This document shows, piece by piece, positions 50,953-61,756 of a stretch of DNA of 64,000 nucleotides; position 1 is the stretch's first letter; the number at the start of each line of letters is the position of its first letter. This stretch comes from Shinisaurus crocodilurus. Taxonomy: Eukaryota; Chordata; Lepidosauria; Squamata; Shinisauridae. Location of the stretch: positions 308,702,834 to 308,766,833 of the forward strand of contig CM037877.1 of the NCBI GenBank assembly GCA_021292165.1, read 5' to 3'. The notes under the pieces were generated by a model. The model worked only from the letters and a program-made list of their open reading frames with translations. It made no database searches and was not told where the DNA came from. A program made the translations under genes and the position numbers.

Positions 50953-51960
50953 TGTAGATGTACAGCCTTTCCACTGAGGAATTTCGTTGATGCATTACTA
51001 TTAATCATGATCATGCTACCAATGCATATATGGCATTTTACAGAAATGTGACCCCCCCCCCAAGTTTTTTAAAAAAACTTTTTAAAAAGTTCTCACAGGG
51101 AACTTGGATGTAGATTGATACATTTCAATTGTAATTTGAATTGCGGTTTTATTTTAATATGAGAACCTATTATATTTGTAAGCCATTTTGGCAGCCAATT
51201 TAGCTGAAAAGAATGGAATTAATTAATTAATTAATTAAAATAAAATAAATAAAAATAATTTTGGCAGTAGAGGGAGCCATAAAGAGGGGAGGAAAGGTAG
51301 TGGAAAGGATAATGAGCAATACATGTGAAAGGTTTTTAATGTCTGATTTGTATACCATCCTGTTATTTCCAAATATAAAAGTGGACTAGACATTTTTGGA
51401 TAAATAAGAGTACATATCAAGTTTTGGGGTACAGCAACCCATGCAGATAATGCTAGTTCTAAAGGAATCCACAGCTCTCCAAACCCCCCAGATCTGAAAA
51501 CATAAAACCCCCAATTAGTTTCTCAGACCATTTTGACACCCAAAGGACCTGTTTACATGACCAATTGTTCTGGTCTAACAACTCCTGAACTCACGTGAAG
51601 GTCTGATTTATATGTTCAAGGCTGAATCAGAGTCTGAAGTGAACTGAAAGTGAATCAGTGACCCCTACCAAGTTCAGGGAGTCTTGACTTGCCTCTGCAC
51701 CTGAAGAAAAATGATTGTGCAAAGACTGTCAAGGCCTTTATCTCTGGTGGGTCGGGTGCAGAATTTCTCTGACAAAACCAGAGCCAATTCACGGTAGCAT
51801 CAAGGGAAAATCAGCCATCACTGGCTAACCATCACAGACAGAACACCCGTATTAACCAGTACAAATAGTCATACAAAAATATTTTCTCCAGTTTGAACCT
51901 CACCTCCGCTATGAATTTATGAGGTTGTCTTAGGAACGCCTCTCTCTCTCTCAGCGCCTA
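50953..51960. other. unassigned AT-rich sequence
   Basis: A (TTAA)n-like stretch at 51218-51236. No gene seen. Confidence 0.4.
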
Positions 51961-51996
<36 letters not shown>

Positions 51997-52090
51997 GACT
52001 TAACTTACAGGGTTGTTGTAAGGATTATAACTAGATAATGGATATGAAGCACTTTGAACACTTGCCTGGGATGTACAAATGTATTATTTT
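51961..52090 (+). repeat. (AAT)n with MIR-like SINE fragment
   Basis: (AAT)n at 51961-51992, then CTTACAGGGTTGTTGTAAGG and GAAGCACTTTGAACACTTGC, the MIR core and 3' part. Confidence 0.65.
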
Positions 52091-52199
52091 TACTCCACTG
52101 AATTCATTATTTTTGAGACAACGTAAGAACATAAGAATGTTTACTTTGGGGAGAGTGTGGAATTAATAGATATGTTTGCTCAAGCTCTGCTATGGACAT

Positions 52200-53222
52200 G
52201 AGCAAACCAGGGATGGGGACTCGGACTCGAGGACTCGACTCGTGAGTCGGACTGAGTCCCCCCTCTGACTCGACTCGGACTTGAGTCCCAATATTTTTAA
52301 TGGGACTCGAGACTCGACTCGGGACTCGAGACCAAGGACTCTTCAACATCCCTGGGCTGTGCCAGAAGGAGTGGAGAGGAGCGTGATTGCTGGCGAAGAG
52401 CGCATGGAAGCGAGGTGTGCCGCTGCTTGGCCACTATGGATGGCTACCAGGAGTGCAGCCCCAACAGTGTGTCAAGATTTATTTTGATTGATGTGTTGCA
52501 TACTTGGGAGAGGCAGAAGAAGGACCTGAGATTACTCTGTGTGGCTGCTCTGAGTGTGTTTCTGGTTCCAGCAAGTTCATCACCAGTGGAGCGGGTGTTC
52601 AGTGAGGGTGGAATTGTGATGAGATCTCACCGCTCCAGAATGGGGGCCAAACATGTAGAAAAAATCATGTTCCTCAAATGCAACATGGATAAGTTTTAGG
52701 AAGTACAGCAAGTTTATTTTTTAAAATCATTTTTCTAAAATGCAACCTTTCAGACATTTTGGGTTTGGCTGCCTCTGCCTGCCTGCTTGTCTGGGGTTCC
52801 CAGCCTCCTCTGCCTGCCTGGTCTCTTCTTGACCAGTTCAACAGTTGAATTGTCCAAGACAAAGGCCTCTGCCTGCCTGCTTTGGGGTTCCCTGCTTCCT
52901 CTGCCTGCCTGGTTATTTTGGGTTTGTCTGCCTGGTCTGTTCTTGCCAAAATCAGTTGCAGAGTTTTGAAAGAAAAAGGCACACTTGTGCCTAGAATTTA
53001 TTTAAACCACACATCTGAAGTAGCCTTATTTTGTTGGGAAAACCCCCCATTGATTTTAATAGGGACTCGTGGAGTCTGCTTTGGGAGTGACTTGTGACTC
53101 GTGACTCGTGAGTCACCATTTTGGACCAAGGACTCGGACTCGGACTCGAGACTCGGGTCCAAAGACTCGTGACTCGACTCGTGACTCGAGACCAAGGACT
53201 CTTCAACATCCCTGGAGCAAAC
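52200..53222 (+). mobile_element. hAT DNA transposon copy D with exact 8-bp target duplication
   Basis: Element 52208-53214 (1007 bp), flanked by GAGCAAAC at 52200-52207 and 53215-53222. Structure is the mirror of copy B: right-type end CAGGGATGGGGACTCGG, 147-bp sub-element (52208-52354), transposase segment, CAGGCAGGCAG-type region, and left-type end. About 95% like copy B by eye. Confidence 0.95.
52415..52699 (+). pseudogene. hAT transposase C-terminal dimerisation segment (remnant)
   Basis: A 94-residue open frame almost identical to the one in copy B, including VPASSSPVERVFSEGG and RSHRSRM. The first seven codons before ATGGATGG may be non-native. The hAT C-terminal segment is needed for dimer formation in complete transposases. 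Catalytic residues lie in missing upstream sequence, so this is not an active enzyme. Both copies keep the frame open, which could reflect youth or, less likely, a selected short protein able to bind transposase. Confidence 0.85.
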
Positions 53223-53261
53223 CCACCCTCACCAAAAGTAAACATTAGGGGGATATGAGAC

Positions 53262-53800
53262 ACAAGAAGAGTCCTGATGCTGGATCAGATCAAAGGTCCA
53301 ATTAGTCCAACATTCTATTCACACCGTGGTGGACCAGCTGCCTTTGAGGAACCCACACGTAGGACATGAGGGCAACAGCACCCTCCTACCCATGTTCCCC
53401 AGCAACTGGTGCACATGGGCACACTGCCTCTGATCCTGGAGGAAGCATATAGCCCAGTCCGCTGGCTGGGGCATGCTGGGAGTTGTAGGCCAAAAACATC
53501 TGGGGACCCAAGGTTGGAGAACACTGATATAGCCAATCAGGACTAGTAGCCATTGATAGCCTTCATCTCCTTGTGTCCTTGAATTTGTCTAATCCCCCTT
53601 TAAAGCCCTCCAAATTGGTGGCCGTCACTACATCCTGTGGAAGTGAATTCCATCGTTTAACTCTGTGCTCTGTGAAGAAGGACTTCCTTTTGTCTGTCCT
53701 GTATCTCCTACAGTTCAGCTTCATGCGATTATCACACTGTGTGTTCTAGTATTATGAGAGTGCGAGAAAAATGTCTCCCTATCCACTTTCTCCACAGCAC
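53262..53800 (-). mobile_element. old CR1 3' part split by a MITE
   Basis: The parts are 53262-53454 and 53527-53800. It includes the 3' end (GCTGGATCAGATCAAAGG) and upstream coding scraps (GTGGAAGTGAATTCCATCG, TGTCTCCCTATCCACTTTC). The MITE 53455-53526 lies between. Confidence 0.88.
53447..53534. mobile_element. CAGTGTTCTCC MITE, copy 6, one arm deleted
   Basis: Element 53455-53526 (72 bp), keeping only its outer CAGT and the right arm. The exact 8-bp duplications ATATAGCC (53447-53454, 53527-53534) prove that it inserted whole or in this shortened form. Confidence 0.93.
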
Positions 53801-54960
53801 TTGAAACTAGGTTATATTCAGCACAGCCCTGTTCTGGAACTTGATGGCATACTTAAGCTCTTTTGGAATTAGACAAAGTTTTCCTTCTCTCCCTCTCCCC
53901 CCCCCCCAGCTCAGTATACATTCCTGGTGGGCTGGGGGGGGGGTCAAGCAGGTTTCAAGAGCTGAGCTTCTTGCTCCAGCTGGTTGCCCACTTGATCAGC
54001 TTAGCTTTAGGTTGTCCTCAGCAACTGGCCAGTCCCACCAATGCCCAGAGGCAAAGGTGATGCCTTCAGGTCCTGCTTGACAAGAACCTCAGGCTGTTAC
54101 AAGATGTGACCATCCCCTGAGGTATGCCTGAGCTCTCCAGCTCTTGTCCTTCACAGGAGATTACGGTATCTGGATCTCTCTGGCAGTGCATTTCCAGCAT
54201 CTTCAGCTCAGCCCAGTGCTTTGCACAGGGATTCCTTTCTGCTTGAGTAGTTAAATGCTGTCCATCAAAGCAGTGGAGGAAATCCGTGCCGTTAAGACCG
54301 CATGTCACGGAATAGCAAAACTTACCATAGTATTCTGGGCCAATATGTCAAATGCTTCTAAAGGATAAAATATCTGACAATGTGGATTCCCCGGTGGGAA
54401 GAGAAAGCAGACCTGGGCTGCATGCAGGCAGGGTAGCCTGGAAGCTGTTTCTGCTCACAGCTCCATTTAAAAGTGAGAATCAAATCTCTTCTGTGCTCGA
54501 CAAAGAGCACTCAAGCTTAGTGGCTGGAATACATTTTCGCTCTAGTGGACTGCATTTCCAGACAGGAGGATGTGTTCCATTTTGATGGCTGGCCTACAAA
54601 TTTAAGTCTTTTAGGCTGGGGTTAAGGGGAGGGAAACCCAAAGCATCTCTTCATTTCCGCTGCAAGAAGAATAACAGATACAACAAGAGGCAACTAACTG
54701 GTGGAAGGGAGATCTGAACAAATGGGGATCCTGTGTGTTCTTAAAAAATGGAGTCAAGATGGTAAGCTGGAAGCCTTGACACAAGATGGACATGGTGGTG
54801 CCCTTGAATTACTGAACTGATGTCACTTGTCAGAGGAGTGAGCCCACTTTGAGTTCAACTCCTTTGGATGAAGAGAAAGTAAAGGAGGTGCCTACAGAGC
54901 TGAAATAGAATGCGGATGGCTCATACCTGAATGGTTGTGATTGGGTTTTACACCCTTGGC
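53801..54960. other. unassigned sequence
   Basis: No gene or named repeat. A poly-G/poly-C area at 53901-53942. Confidence 0.4.
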
Positions 54961-54961
54961 A

Positions 54962-55320
54962 ATTTATTTATTTATTTATTGACAATACTTGTATACCGCT
55001 TAATATATTAAAATCCCTATGCAGTTCACATTAAAATACAGTATAACAATATCAAAACAAGATTGAAAAATAAAGAATTAAAAACATTACAATACCCAAC
55101 AATAAAACAAGGTAGTAACAGCATCCCTTACAGGTCAGGGAAAGCCTGTGTGAGCAAGTGTGTTTCCAAGAGGCATTCAAAACTTGCCACCATTTCTGCC
55201 TCTCGAACCACACATGGCAGAGTGTTCCAAAGGTTGGGTGCCACCACTGAGAAGGCTCATTTATGTACTGCATTGGTCATGGAACAGCCTGCAAGGCCAG
55301 TTATGGAACCTGTTGAAGTA
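54962..55320 (-). mobile_element. old L2-like LINE 3' part, minus strand
   Basis: ATTTATT tail, TTGTATACCGCTTAATATA, and the inverse of the RAFSV-P-LWN region near 55215-55260 (GGGTGCCACCACTGAGAAGG). Strongly diverged. Confidence 0.65.
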
Positions 55321-56417
55321 ACAGGTTGTTGTTGCTTTGTTTTTGTTTTTTAAAGGTAAAACAAAATAGTATTTGAGAGGGGAATGTTACCCAGGAGCTC
55401 CACCTCACTGCCATGTTGAGTATTTCCCTAGCAACTTGTGACTAAGCTGGGCCTTAGGCTAGCAGGGACAAGGAAGCAAAGGCACAAAACAAATGTACAG
55501 CATTGGCTATCCTGTACTGACATGGATCATGGGTGACTCTCACTCTATGCAAGGAGTGAGAGACCTCCAGAATATGCTGGTGCCTTACTGTTTGCCAGGC
55601 TCCCAACACAATCAGATCATCCGGATGCATCCTTCAACTGGCTTATCTAGAGTCCTGATGGGGAAGGTGCTGCCACCACTTGCAAACACATTAGCAGAAG
55701 TAGCATCCCCTGAGGTCAGGGACCTACATCCAAAATATGTACACAACCCGCTCTTGCACACTACACATTTACACTACAAGCTCACAGTGGGGAAACCCAG
55801 AAGCTACTCTCATGAACAACATTCGCTCTGCCTTTTAAAAAAATATTTAGGATAACTGATCCCTCATGTAACCCACCTGCTCAACCAGCTGAGACTTTGC
55901 TTTCTCCATCCTCCTCCCCTTGCCTCCTCCAGTTTTTCTGCCCCATTTTCATTATTTTTCATACTCTGTTTCTTAGAGCTCAAAGGAAACTGTAAGGGCT
56001 TCACCTACCCTCATTCCCCCATCATGGCCAGTTTCCAAGCGGAGGCAATAACTAAGTTGGCTTTCAGCTCAAGGTGGGGTGAAGGAAGCACAAACTCTTA
56101 AGTTATTATTTGACAAATTGCTGAATCCAAGAAATGTTTTATTCAAAAGGGATGGAATTCCTTTTTAATATCCTGGTCCTATGAGCTGCTGCACCAGAAA
56201 ATAAAGAGTTGAGGTCCCATCACAAGAAAATCTACAAGCTGAGCACTAGCAACAGTACAATGTCTGGGATTATTGTGATGCCAGTACAACATGGCAACTC
56301 ATGTCATTGTGGGCCAAGTCAGCACAAGATCAATGGGTAACCTATTCAAGCTCTGACTACATGAGCCCCATAATTACCCAGGTTCCCCCACTAGAATATT
56401 GGGGTGGTTCTAGTCTA
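55321..56417. other. unassigned sequence
   Basis: A 120-codon open frame (55493-55855) shows no known domain. No repeat family recognised. Confidence 0.35.
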
Positions 56418-56853
56418 TACAAAGGCAATCAGGGGACTGGAAACAAAGCCCTATGAGGAGAGACTGAAGGAACTGGGCCTGTTTAGCCTTCAGGAGAGAA
56501 GACTTAAGGGGAGATATGATAGTGCTCTTCAAGGACTTGAAAGGTTGTCACACAGAGGAGGGCCAGGATCTCTTCTTGACCATCTCAGAGTGCAGGACAC
56601 AGAATAACGGGCTCAAATTACAAGAAGCCAGATTCCAGCTGAACACAGGAAAAACTTCCTGGCTGTTAGAGCAATACACCAATGGAACCAATGACCTAGG
56701 GAGGTGGTGGGCTCTCCCACTCTGGAGGCATTCAAGGTGCAGCTGGACAGCCATCTGTCAGGGATGCTTTGACTTAGATTCCTGCATTGAGCAGGGGGTT
56801 GGACTGGATGGCTTTATAGGCCCCTTCCAACTCTACTTTTCTATGATTCTATG
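56418..56853 (+). mobile_element. young CR1 3' part
   Basis: Reads [39 protein letters not shown] and the C-terminus in slightly broken frames, then the 3' UTR and CTATGATTCTATGA octamers. Covers the last 150 or so codons. Confidence 0.92.
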
Positions 56854-57875
56854 AACTCTCTCTCCCAGCTTCCCAACCATGCATTTGATGACAGCTGTTA
56901 AAACCGTCGCAGCTGCTTTGGTCACAAAGTTGCTCCCATTTAAAGAATACAAAAGAAGTTAAAATGCTCAACAAATACCTCTATCACAGTGTTCCAGAGC
57001 ATGGATATGTATTACAGCATCATAAGTCGCTATGCATGTAATAAGCTTTATACATACAATATAACCCTTGGTTAGCATAGCATTTTTTCCACACTGCCAA
57101 GAGCATGCACTGCACAGAAGCAATCCTATCAGCTTCCGACCCAAACACTGAGTAAGTACAAAGAACAAACACTGGGCTACTGTGTTCTCAGGTCTGGCTG
57201 TGGGTGCTCCTCATGCTGGTTCACTCTGAGGCTACCCAAACTTGCCGGCCGCTCGGCCTGAAAATAAACCAACAGGATCTCCAACAAACCCCAGGGTACA
57301 GCAGACCACCTTTCTTCTGCAAAGTTGTCTCCTTTCTGCTGCCAGATGATCATCTGACCCAGTCAAGGAAGGATGAGAATTTCATTTTTGCTCACACAAA
57401 ACATGTGACTGTGCCCTATTCGAAGCCCCAAATGTGAGGGTGAGCACGTGTCTGCCCAAAATATCCGCAAATGGTCGAACACGTGCTCGTGTTCATCTTA
57501 CTCCAATTCCCAGCTCGATTTGCCCAAATTTCCTCAGTGGACTGAATCAGCCTCACTTTAGGCTGGAGGAAAGTTGCACAAATTAGGAAATGTGAACAAA
57601 TTTGGGGTGGTGTGCACAAGTTTCCCATCTGCGTAGAGCGAGCATCGATCACAGACGCAGTGGGACAGTTCAGGCATGAGACGAGCGGCAAGATGATGCT
57701 TGGAGAATCCTGGCCATCTCAAGTATCACTTACTTGCTTGCCCATCCCTACGCTGTTTGCCCCCGGCAATGGATAATAAAGACACCGGTTTCACCTTTGC
57801 ACATACTCCATGATCTGCATGCCAACTGTATTCAAACTGCGTGGAGCCCTTTCTCTCTGAGGGCAGGGGCCATAG
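56854..57875. other. unassigned sequence
   Basis: No gene or named repeat recognised. Confidence 0.4.
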
Positions 57876-58222
57876 CAGGACTCCAGTTCAGTGGGAGAGC
57901 ACATGCTTTGCAATCGCATGCTGAAGGCCCCCGTTTCAGTTTCTGGCATCTCCCGTTGGTCGGGAGATGGGAGAGACCACATCTAAGACTCTGCAGAGTC
58001 AATGTAGTCAATATAGACCAGCTTTCCTCAACCCAGTGCTCTCTCAATGTGTTGGACTACAGCCCTCATCATCCCCAGACATCATGACTATCAGGATGGT
58101 GGGAGTTGTAGTCCAATACATCTTGAGGGTGCTAGGTTGGGGAAAGCTGGTGTGGACAATCCTGGACAAGATGGACAAATAGTCTGCCTTGATATAAGGC
58201 AGCTCCCTACGTTCTTAACTCC
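57876..58222 (+). mobile_element. tRNA-derived SINE split by a MITE
   Basis: The parts are 57876-58018 (CAGTGGGAGAGCACATGC, GCATGCTGAAGGCCCC head and body) and 58150-58222 (CTTGATATAAGGCAGCTCCC end). Confidence 0.8.
58019..58149. mobile_element. palindromic MITE, CAGCTTTCC family
   Basis: 131 bp with ends CAGCTTTCCTCAACCC and GGTTGGGGAAAGCTG and core GGACTACAGCCCTCATCATC / GGTGGGAGTTGTAGTCC. Flanks ATATAGAC and GTGTGGAC differ by transitions only, which is consistent with an aged 8-bp duplication. Confidence 0.82.
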
Positions 58223-58268
58223 AACGTCTTTATATAGAAAAATAAATCCATGAATGGCTAGCCAGTTA

Positions 58269-58420
58269 CCTTAAAGAAGGGGTGGGCTACTTGTGGCCCT
58301 CCAGATGTTTTGGCCTGCAGCTCCGATGACCCCTCGCCATTGGCTATGCTGGCTAGGGCTGATGGGAGTTGTAGGCCAAAACATCTGGAGGGCCACAGGT
58401 TGTCCACCCTTGCCTTTAAG
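58269..58420. mobile_element. palindromic MITE, AAGGGGTGGGC family
   Basis: Element 58277-58412 (136 bp) with arms GGGGTGGGCTACTTGTGGCC and GGCCACAGGTTGTCCACCC and inner GGAGTTGTAGGCCAAAACAT. Flanks CCTTAAAG (58269-58276) and CCTTTAAG (58413-58420) match at 7 of 8. Confidence 0.87.
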
Positions 58421-58516
58421 GAAGAAAAACACATGGATTATATTCCACGCCACTAAAGTGCCCAAACTACAGGTGTGAGGTGGCTGAAAGGTAACACAGT
58501 GTTGTTTAGCTTTAAT

Positions 58517-58577
58517 TTTATTTATTTATTTATTTATTTATTATATTTATACCCCGCCTTTTTTCCCTGCAAGGAAC
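58517..58577 (-). mobile_element. MIR-like SINE 3' fragment
   Basis: ATTTATT tail and ATATTTATACCCCGCCTTTT, then CCCTGCAAGGAACC. Confidence 0.8.
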
Positions 58578-58756
58578 CATACATTTAGTTTATGGATGGA
58601 CAAATCTGTCAATGGCAGTTTCTCTCCATGTCTTATTTTTCCAACCATAAATTCAGTTCATTTTTTCTAAATGTTTGTTCTGTTTTTTTGTTTTTGTTCC
58701 CTCCCCCCCCCCCCCCAGAATCCTAATTGCTGGAAGGAGAATAAATTAAGCAAAAT

Positions 58757-58847
58757 ATCATAGAATCATAGAATCATAGAAAAGTAGAGTTGGAAGGGGC
58801 CTACAAGGCCATCGAGTCCAACCCCCTGCTCAATGCAGGAATCTAGG
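58757..58847 (-). other. CR1 3' UTR and octamer terminus
   Basis: Short 3' UTR with CATTGAGCAGGGGGTTGGAC, GCCTTGTAGGCCCCTTCC and three ATTCTATG units. The GGCCTTGTAGGCC inverted repeat could form the hairpin read by the CR1 reverse transcriptase. The same sequence is used as the tail of the 5S-type SINEs. Confidence 0.9.
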
Positions 58848-61718
58848 TCAAAGCATCCCTGACAGATGGCTGTCCAGCTGCACCTTGAATGCCTCCAGAG
58901 TGGGAGAGCCCACAACCTCCCTAGGTAGTTGATTCCATTGTCTTATTGCTCTGACAGTCAGGAAATTTTTCCTGATGTTTAGGTGGAATCTAGGTTCCTG
59001 TAACTTGAGCCCATTATTCCGTGTCCTGCAAACTGGGATGATCGAGAAGAGATCTTTGCCCTCCTCTGTGTGACATCCCTTCAAATACTGGAAGAGTGCG
59101 ATCATATCTCCCCTCAGTCTCCTCTTCTGAAGGCTAAACATGCCCAGTTCTTTCAGTCTCTCCTCATAGGGCCTTGTTTCCAGTCCCTTTATCATCTTTG
59201 TTGCCCTCCTCTGAACCCTCTCCAGTTTGTCTACATCCTTCTGAAAGTGTGGTGCCCAGAACTGGACGCAGTACTCAAGATGAGGCCTAACCAGTGCCGA
59301 GTAAAGGGGAATTATCACTTCCCGCGATTTGGAAGCTATACTTCTATTAATACAGCCCAAAATTGCATTTGCCTTCTTTGCAGCCACATCGCATTGCTGG
59401 CTCATATTCAGTTTGTGATCTACCACAATTCCAAGATCCTTCTCACTTGTAGTATTGTTGAGCCAAGTGTCCCCCATTCTGTAACTCTGCATTTGGTTTC
59501 CTCTCCCTAGGTGCAGCACTTGGCATTTATCCCTATTAAATTTCATTCTGTTGTTTTCGGCCCAGCGCTCCAGCCTATCGAGGTCACTTTGAATTTTGTT
59601 TCTGTCTTCCAGAGTATTAGCTGTTTCACCCAACTTTGTGTCATCTGCAAATTTGATAAGCATTCCCCGTACCTCCTGATCCAAGTCATTAATAAAAATG
59701 TTGAAGAGCACCGGGCCCAGGACCGAGCCCTGTGGTACCCCGCTCGTTACCTCTCCCCAGTTTGAGAAGGAACCATTGATAAGCACTCTTTGAGTCCGAT
59801 TCTGTAGCCAATTGTGGATCCACCTGATAGTTGTTCCATCTAGCCCACTCTTAGCTAGCTTACTAATCAGGATATCATGAGGCACTTTGTCGAAAGCTTT
59901 GCTGAAGTCCAGATATATAATGTCCACAGCATTCCCACAGTCCACAAGGGAGGTTACCCGATCAAAAAATGAGATCAGATTAGTCTGACAGGATTTGTTC
60001 TTGACAAATCCATGCTGGCTTCTAGTAATCACTGCATTGTTTTCAAGGTGCTTGCAGACTGACTTCTTTATAATCTGCTCAAAAATCTTCCCGGGGATTG
60101 ATGTCAGACTGACTGGCCTATAGTTCCCAGGTTCCTCCTTCTTGCCCTTTTTGAAGATGGGAACAACATTTGCCCTCCTCCAGTCGTCTGGCACTTCACC
60201 TGTCCTCCATGATTTCTCAAAGATAATAGACAGTGGTTCTGAGAGTTCTTCTGCCAGTTCCTTTATTACTCTAGGATGCAGCTCATCAGGCCCTGGAGAT
60301 TTAAACTCGTTCAGAGTAATCAGGTGCTCCTTGACCATTTGCCTATCAATCTCAAGCTGCAATCCTGCCCCTTCAGTCTGCACTTCAGGTTTGCCAGGGG
60401 GGTCATAGACCCTCTTTTGGGAGAAGACCGAGCCGAAGTAGGAATTGAACACTTCTGCCTTTTCTTTGTCTTCTGTTATCAATTTGCCATCCTCATTGCG
60501 TAGTTGAAGCACCAGTTCTTTCTTCTGTCTTTTACTGTGCATGTATCTGAAGAAAGCTTTTTTGTTGCTTTTAGCATTCCTCGCTAACCTTAGCTCATTC
60601 TCAGCTTTAGCCTTCCTGACACTATTCCTGCAGTTCTGTGCTACCTGCCTGTACTCTTCACTTGTAGCCTGTCCTTCCTTCCACTTCCTATACGTGTCCT
60701 TTTTTGTTTTCAGGTCGTCTTTGAGTTTATTGTGAAGCCACATTGGCTTCTTCTGTTGCCCTCTGCCTTTTTTCCTTTTGGGAATTGTTTGCAATTGTGC
60801 CTTTAAAATTTCCTTTTTTAAAAACTCCCACCCCTCCTGGGCTCCCTTTCTCGTGAGAGTCACTTGCCATGGGATCTTACTAATCATTGTTCTGAGTTTG
60901 TTAAAATTGGCTTTCCTAAAATCCAGGGTACGTGTTTGGCTACACTCAGCTTTTGCTTCCGTTAGAATCAAGAACTCAAGTATAACATGGTCACTTTCCC
61001 CCAGAGTTCCCGAAACTGCCACTTTATCCACTAACTCGTCTCTGTTGGTTAGAATCAGGTCAAGGATAGCCGATCCTCTAGTTCCTTCCTCCACTTTCTG
61101 TAGGAGGAAGTTATCAGCAGCACAGCTCAGGAATTTCTTGGAGGGGCCATGTTTGGCTGAAAAAGTCTCCCAACAGATATCAGGGAAATTGAAGTCTCCC
61201 ATTACTACCACATCGTGCCTCCTTGAAACACTGGCAATTTGTTTTTCAAAAGTTCCATCCTCGTCTTCTCCTTGATTGGGTGGTCGGTAGTAGACTCCAA
61301 CCGCCATGTTCGTTTTATTCTTTGCCCCCTTTATTTTAACCCAGATGCTCTCAATGGGGCTGCCAAGCTCCTCTTCCTGTATCTCTGTGCAGAGATACGT
61401 ATTTTTAACATACAGTGCAACTCCACCTCCCTTTCTGTTGCTTCTGTTCCTTTTGAACAAGTTATACCCTTCAATTGCTGTATTCCAGTCATGGGAGTCA
61501 TCCCACCAGGTTTCAGTTATCCCTATCAAGTCGTACTTGCCCTCATGTATCAAGAGTTCAAGTTCGTCTTGTTTGTTGCCCATACTCTGGGCATTAGTAT
61601 AAAGACATCGAAGACTATGTGCTTTATAGTCCGACTTTCCCCCTACATTTTGTGGTAGACTATCAATGGGCACCGCTGGAGCTGTTCTCTCCATTGTGGC
61701 ATAGAGGCCTTCTTCCAT
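58848..61718 (-). CDS. CR1 ORF2: APE endonuclease and reverse transcriptase (956 aa)
   Basis: It nicks target DNA and copies CR1 RNA at the nick. The N-terminal endonuclease spans about residues 37-250, with N42 (TNAQS), E69 (GITETWW), D175 and N177 (MGDFNF) and D243-H244 (GESDH). The reverse transcriptase spans about 450-720, with SPGPDELHPRVIKELA, HGFVKNKSCQTN, motif A YLDFSKAFD (D604), GVPQGSVLGPVLF and the FADD box (D692, D693). The C-terminal domain ends SPTLEAFKVQLDSHLSGML. Length is in the usual CR1 range of about 900-1000. The ATG at 61718 was chosen as the first in frame after ORF1. Another ATG lies ten codons on. No stop, shift or missing catalytic residue is seen, so it could be functional. 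Confidence 0.95.
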   Translation of the reverse strand: MEEGLYATMERTAPAVPIDSLPQNVGGKSDYKAHSLRCLYTNAQSMGNKQDELELLIHEGKYDLIGITETWWDDSHDWNTAIEGYNLFKRNRSNRKGGGVALYVKNTYLCTEIQEEELGSPIESIWVKIKGAKNKTNMAVGVYYRPPNQGEDEDGTFEKQIASVSRRHDVVVMGDFNFPDICWETFSAKHGPSKKFLSCAADNFLLQKVEEGTRGSAILDLILTNRDELVDKVAVSGTLGESDHVILEFLILTEAKAECSQTRTLDFRKANFNKLRTMISKIPWQVTLTRKGAQEGWEFLKKEILKAQLQTIPKRKKGRGQQKKPMWLHNKLKDDLKTKKDTYRKWKEGQATSEEYRQVAQNCRNSVRKAKAENELRLARNAKSNKKAFFRYMHSKRQKKELVLQLRNEDGKLITEDKEKAEVFNSYFGSVFSQKRVYDPPGKPEVQTEGAGLQLEIDRQMVKEHLITLNEFKSPGPDELHPRVIKELAEELSEPLSIIFEKSWRTGEVPDDWRRANVVPIFKKGKKEEPGNYRPVSLTSIPGKIFEQIIKKSVCKHLENNAVITRSQHGFVKNKSCQTNLISFFDRVTSLVDCGNAVDIIYLDFSKAFDKVPHDILISKLAKSGLDGTTIRWIHNWLQNRTQRVLINGSFSNWGEVTSGVPQGSVLGPVLFNIFINDLDQEVRGMLIKFADDTKLGETANTLEDRNKIQSDLDRLERWAENNRMKFNRDKCQVLHLGRGNQMQSYRMGDTWLNNTTSEKDLGIVVDHKLNMSQQCDVAAKKANAILGCINRSIASKSREVIIPLYSALVRPHLEYCVQFWAPHFQKDVDKLERVQRRATKMIKGLETRPYEERLKELGMFSLQKRRLRGDMIALFQYLKGCHTEEGKDLFSIIPVCRTRNNGLKLQEPRFHLNIRKNFLTVRAIRQWNQLPREVVGSPTLEAFKVQLDSHLSGML

Positions 61719-61756
61719 TGGTACCCCCGAGTTTATGTCTCCCTCCCCTGTTGGAT

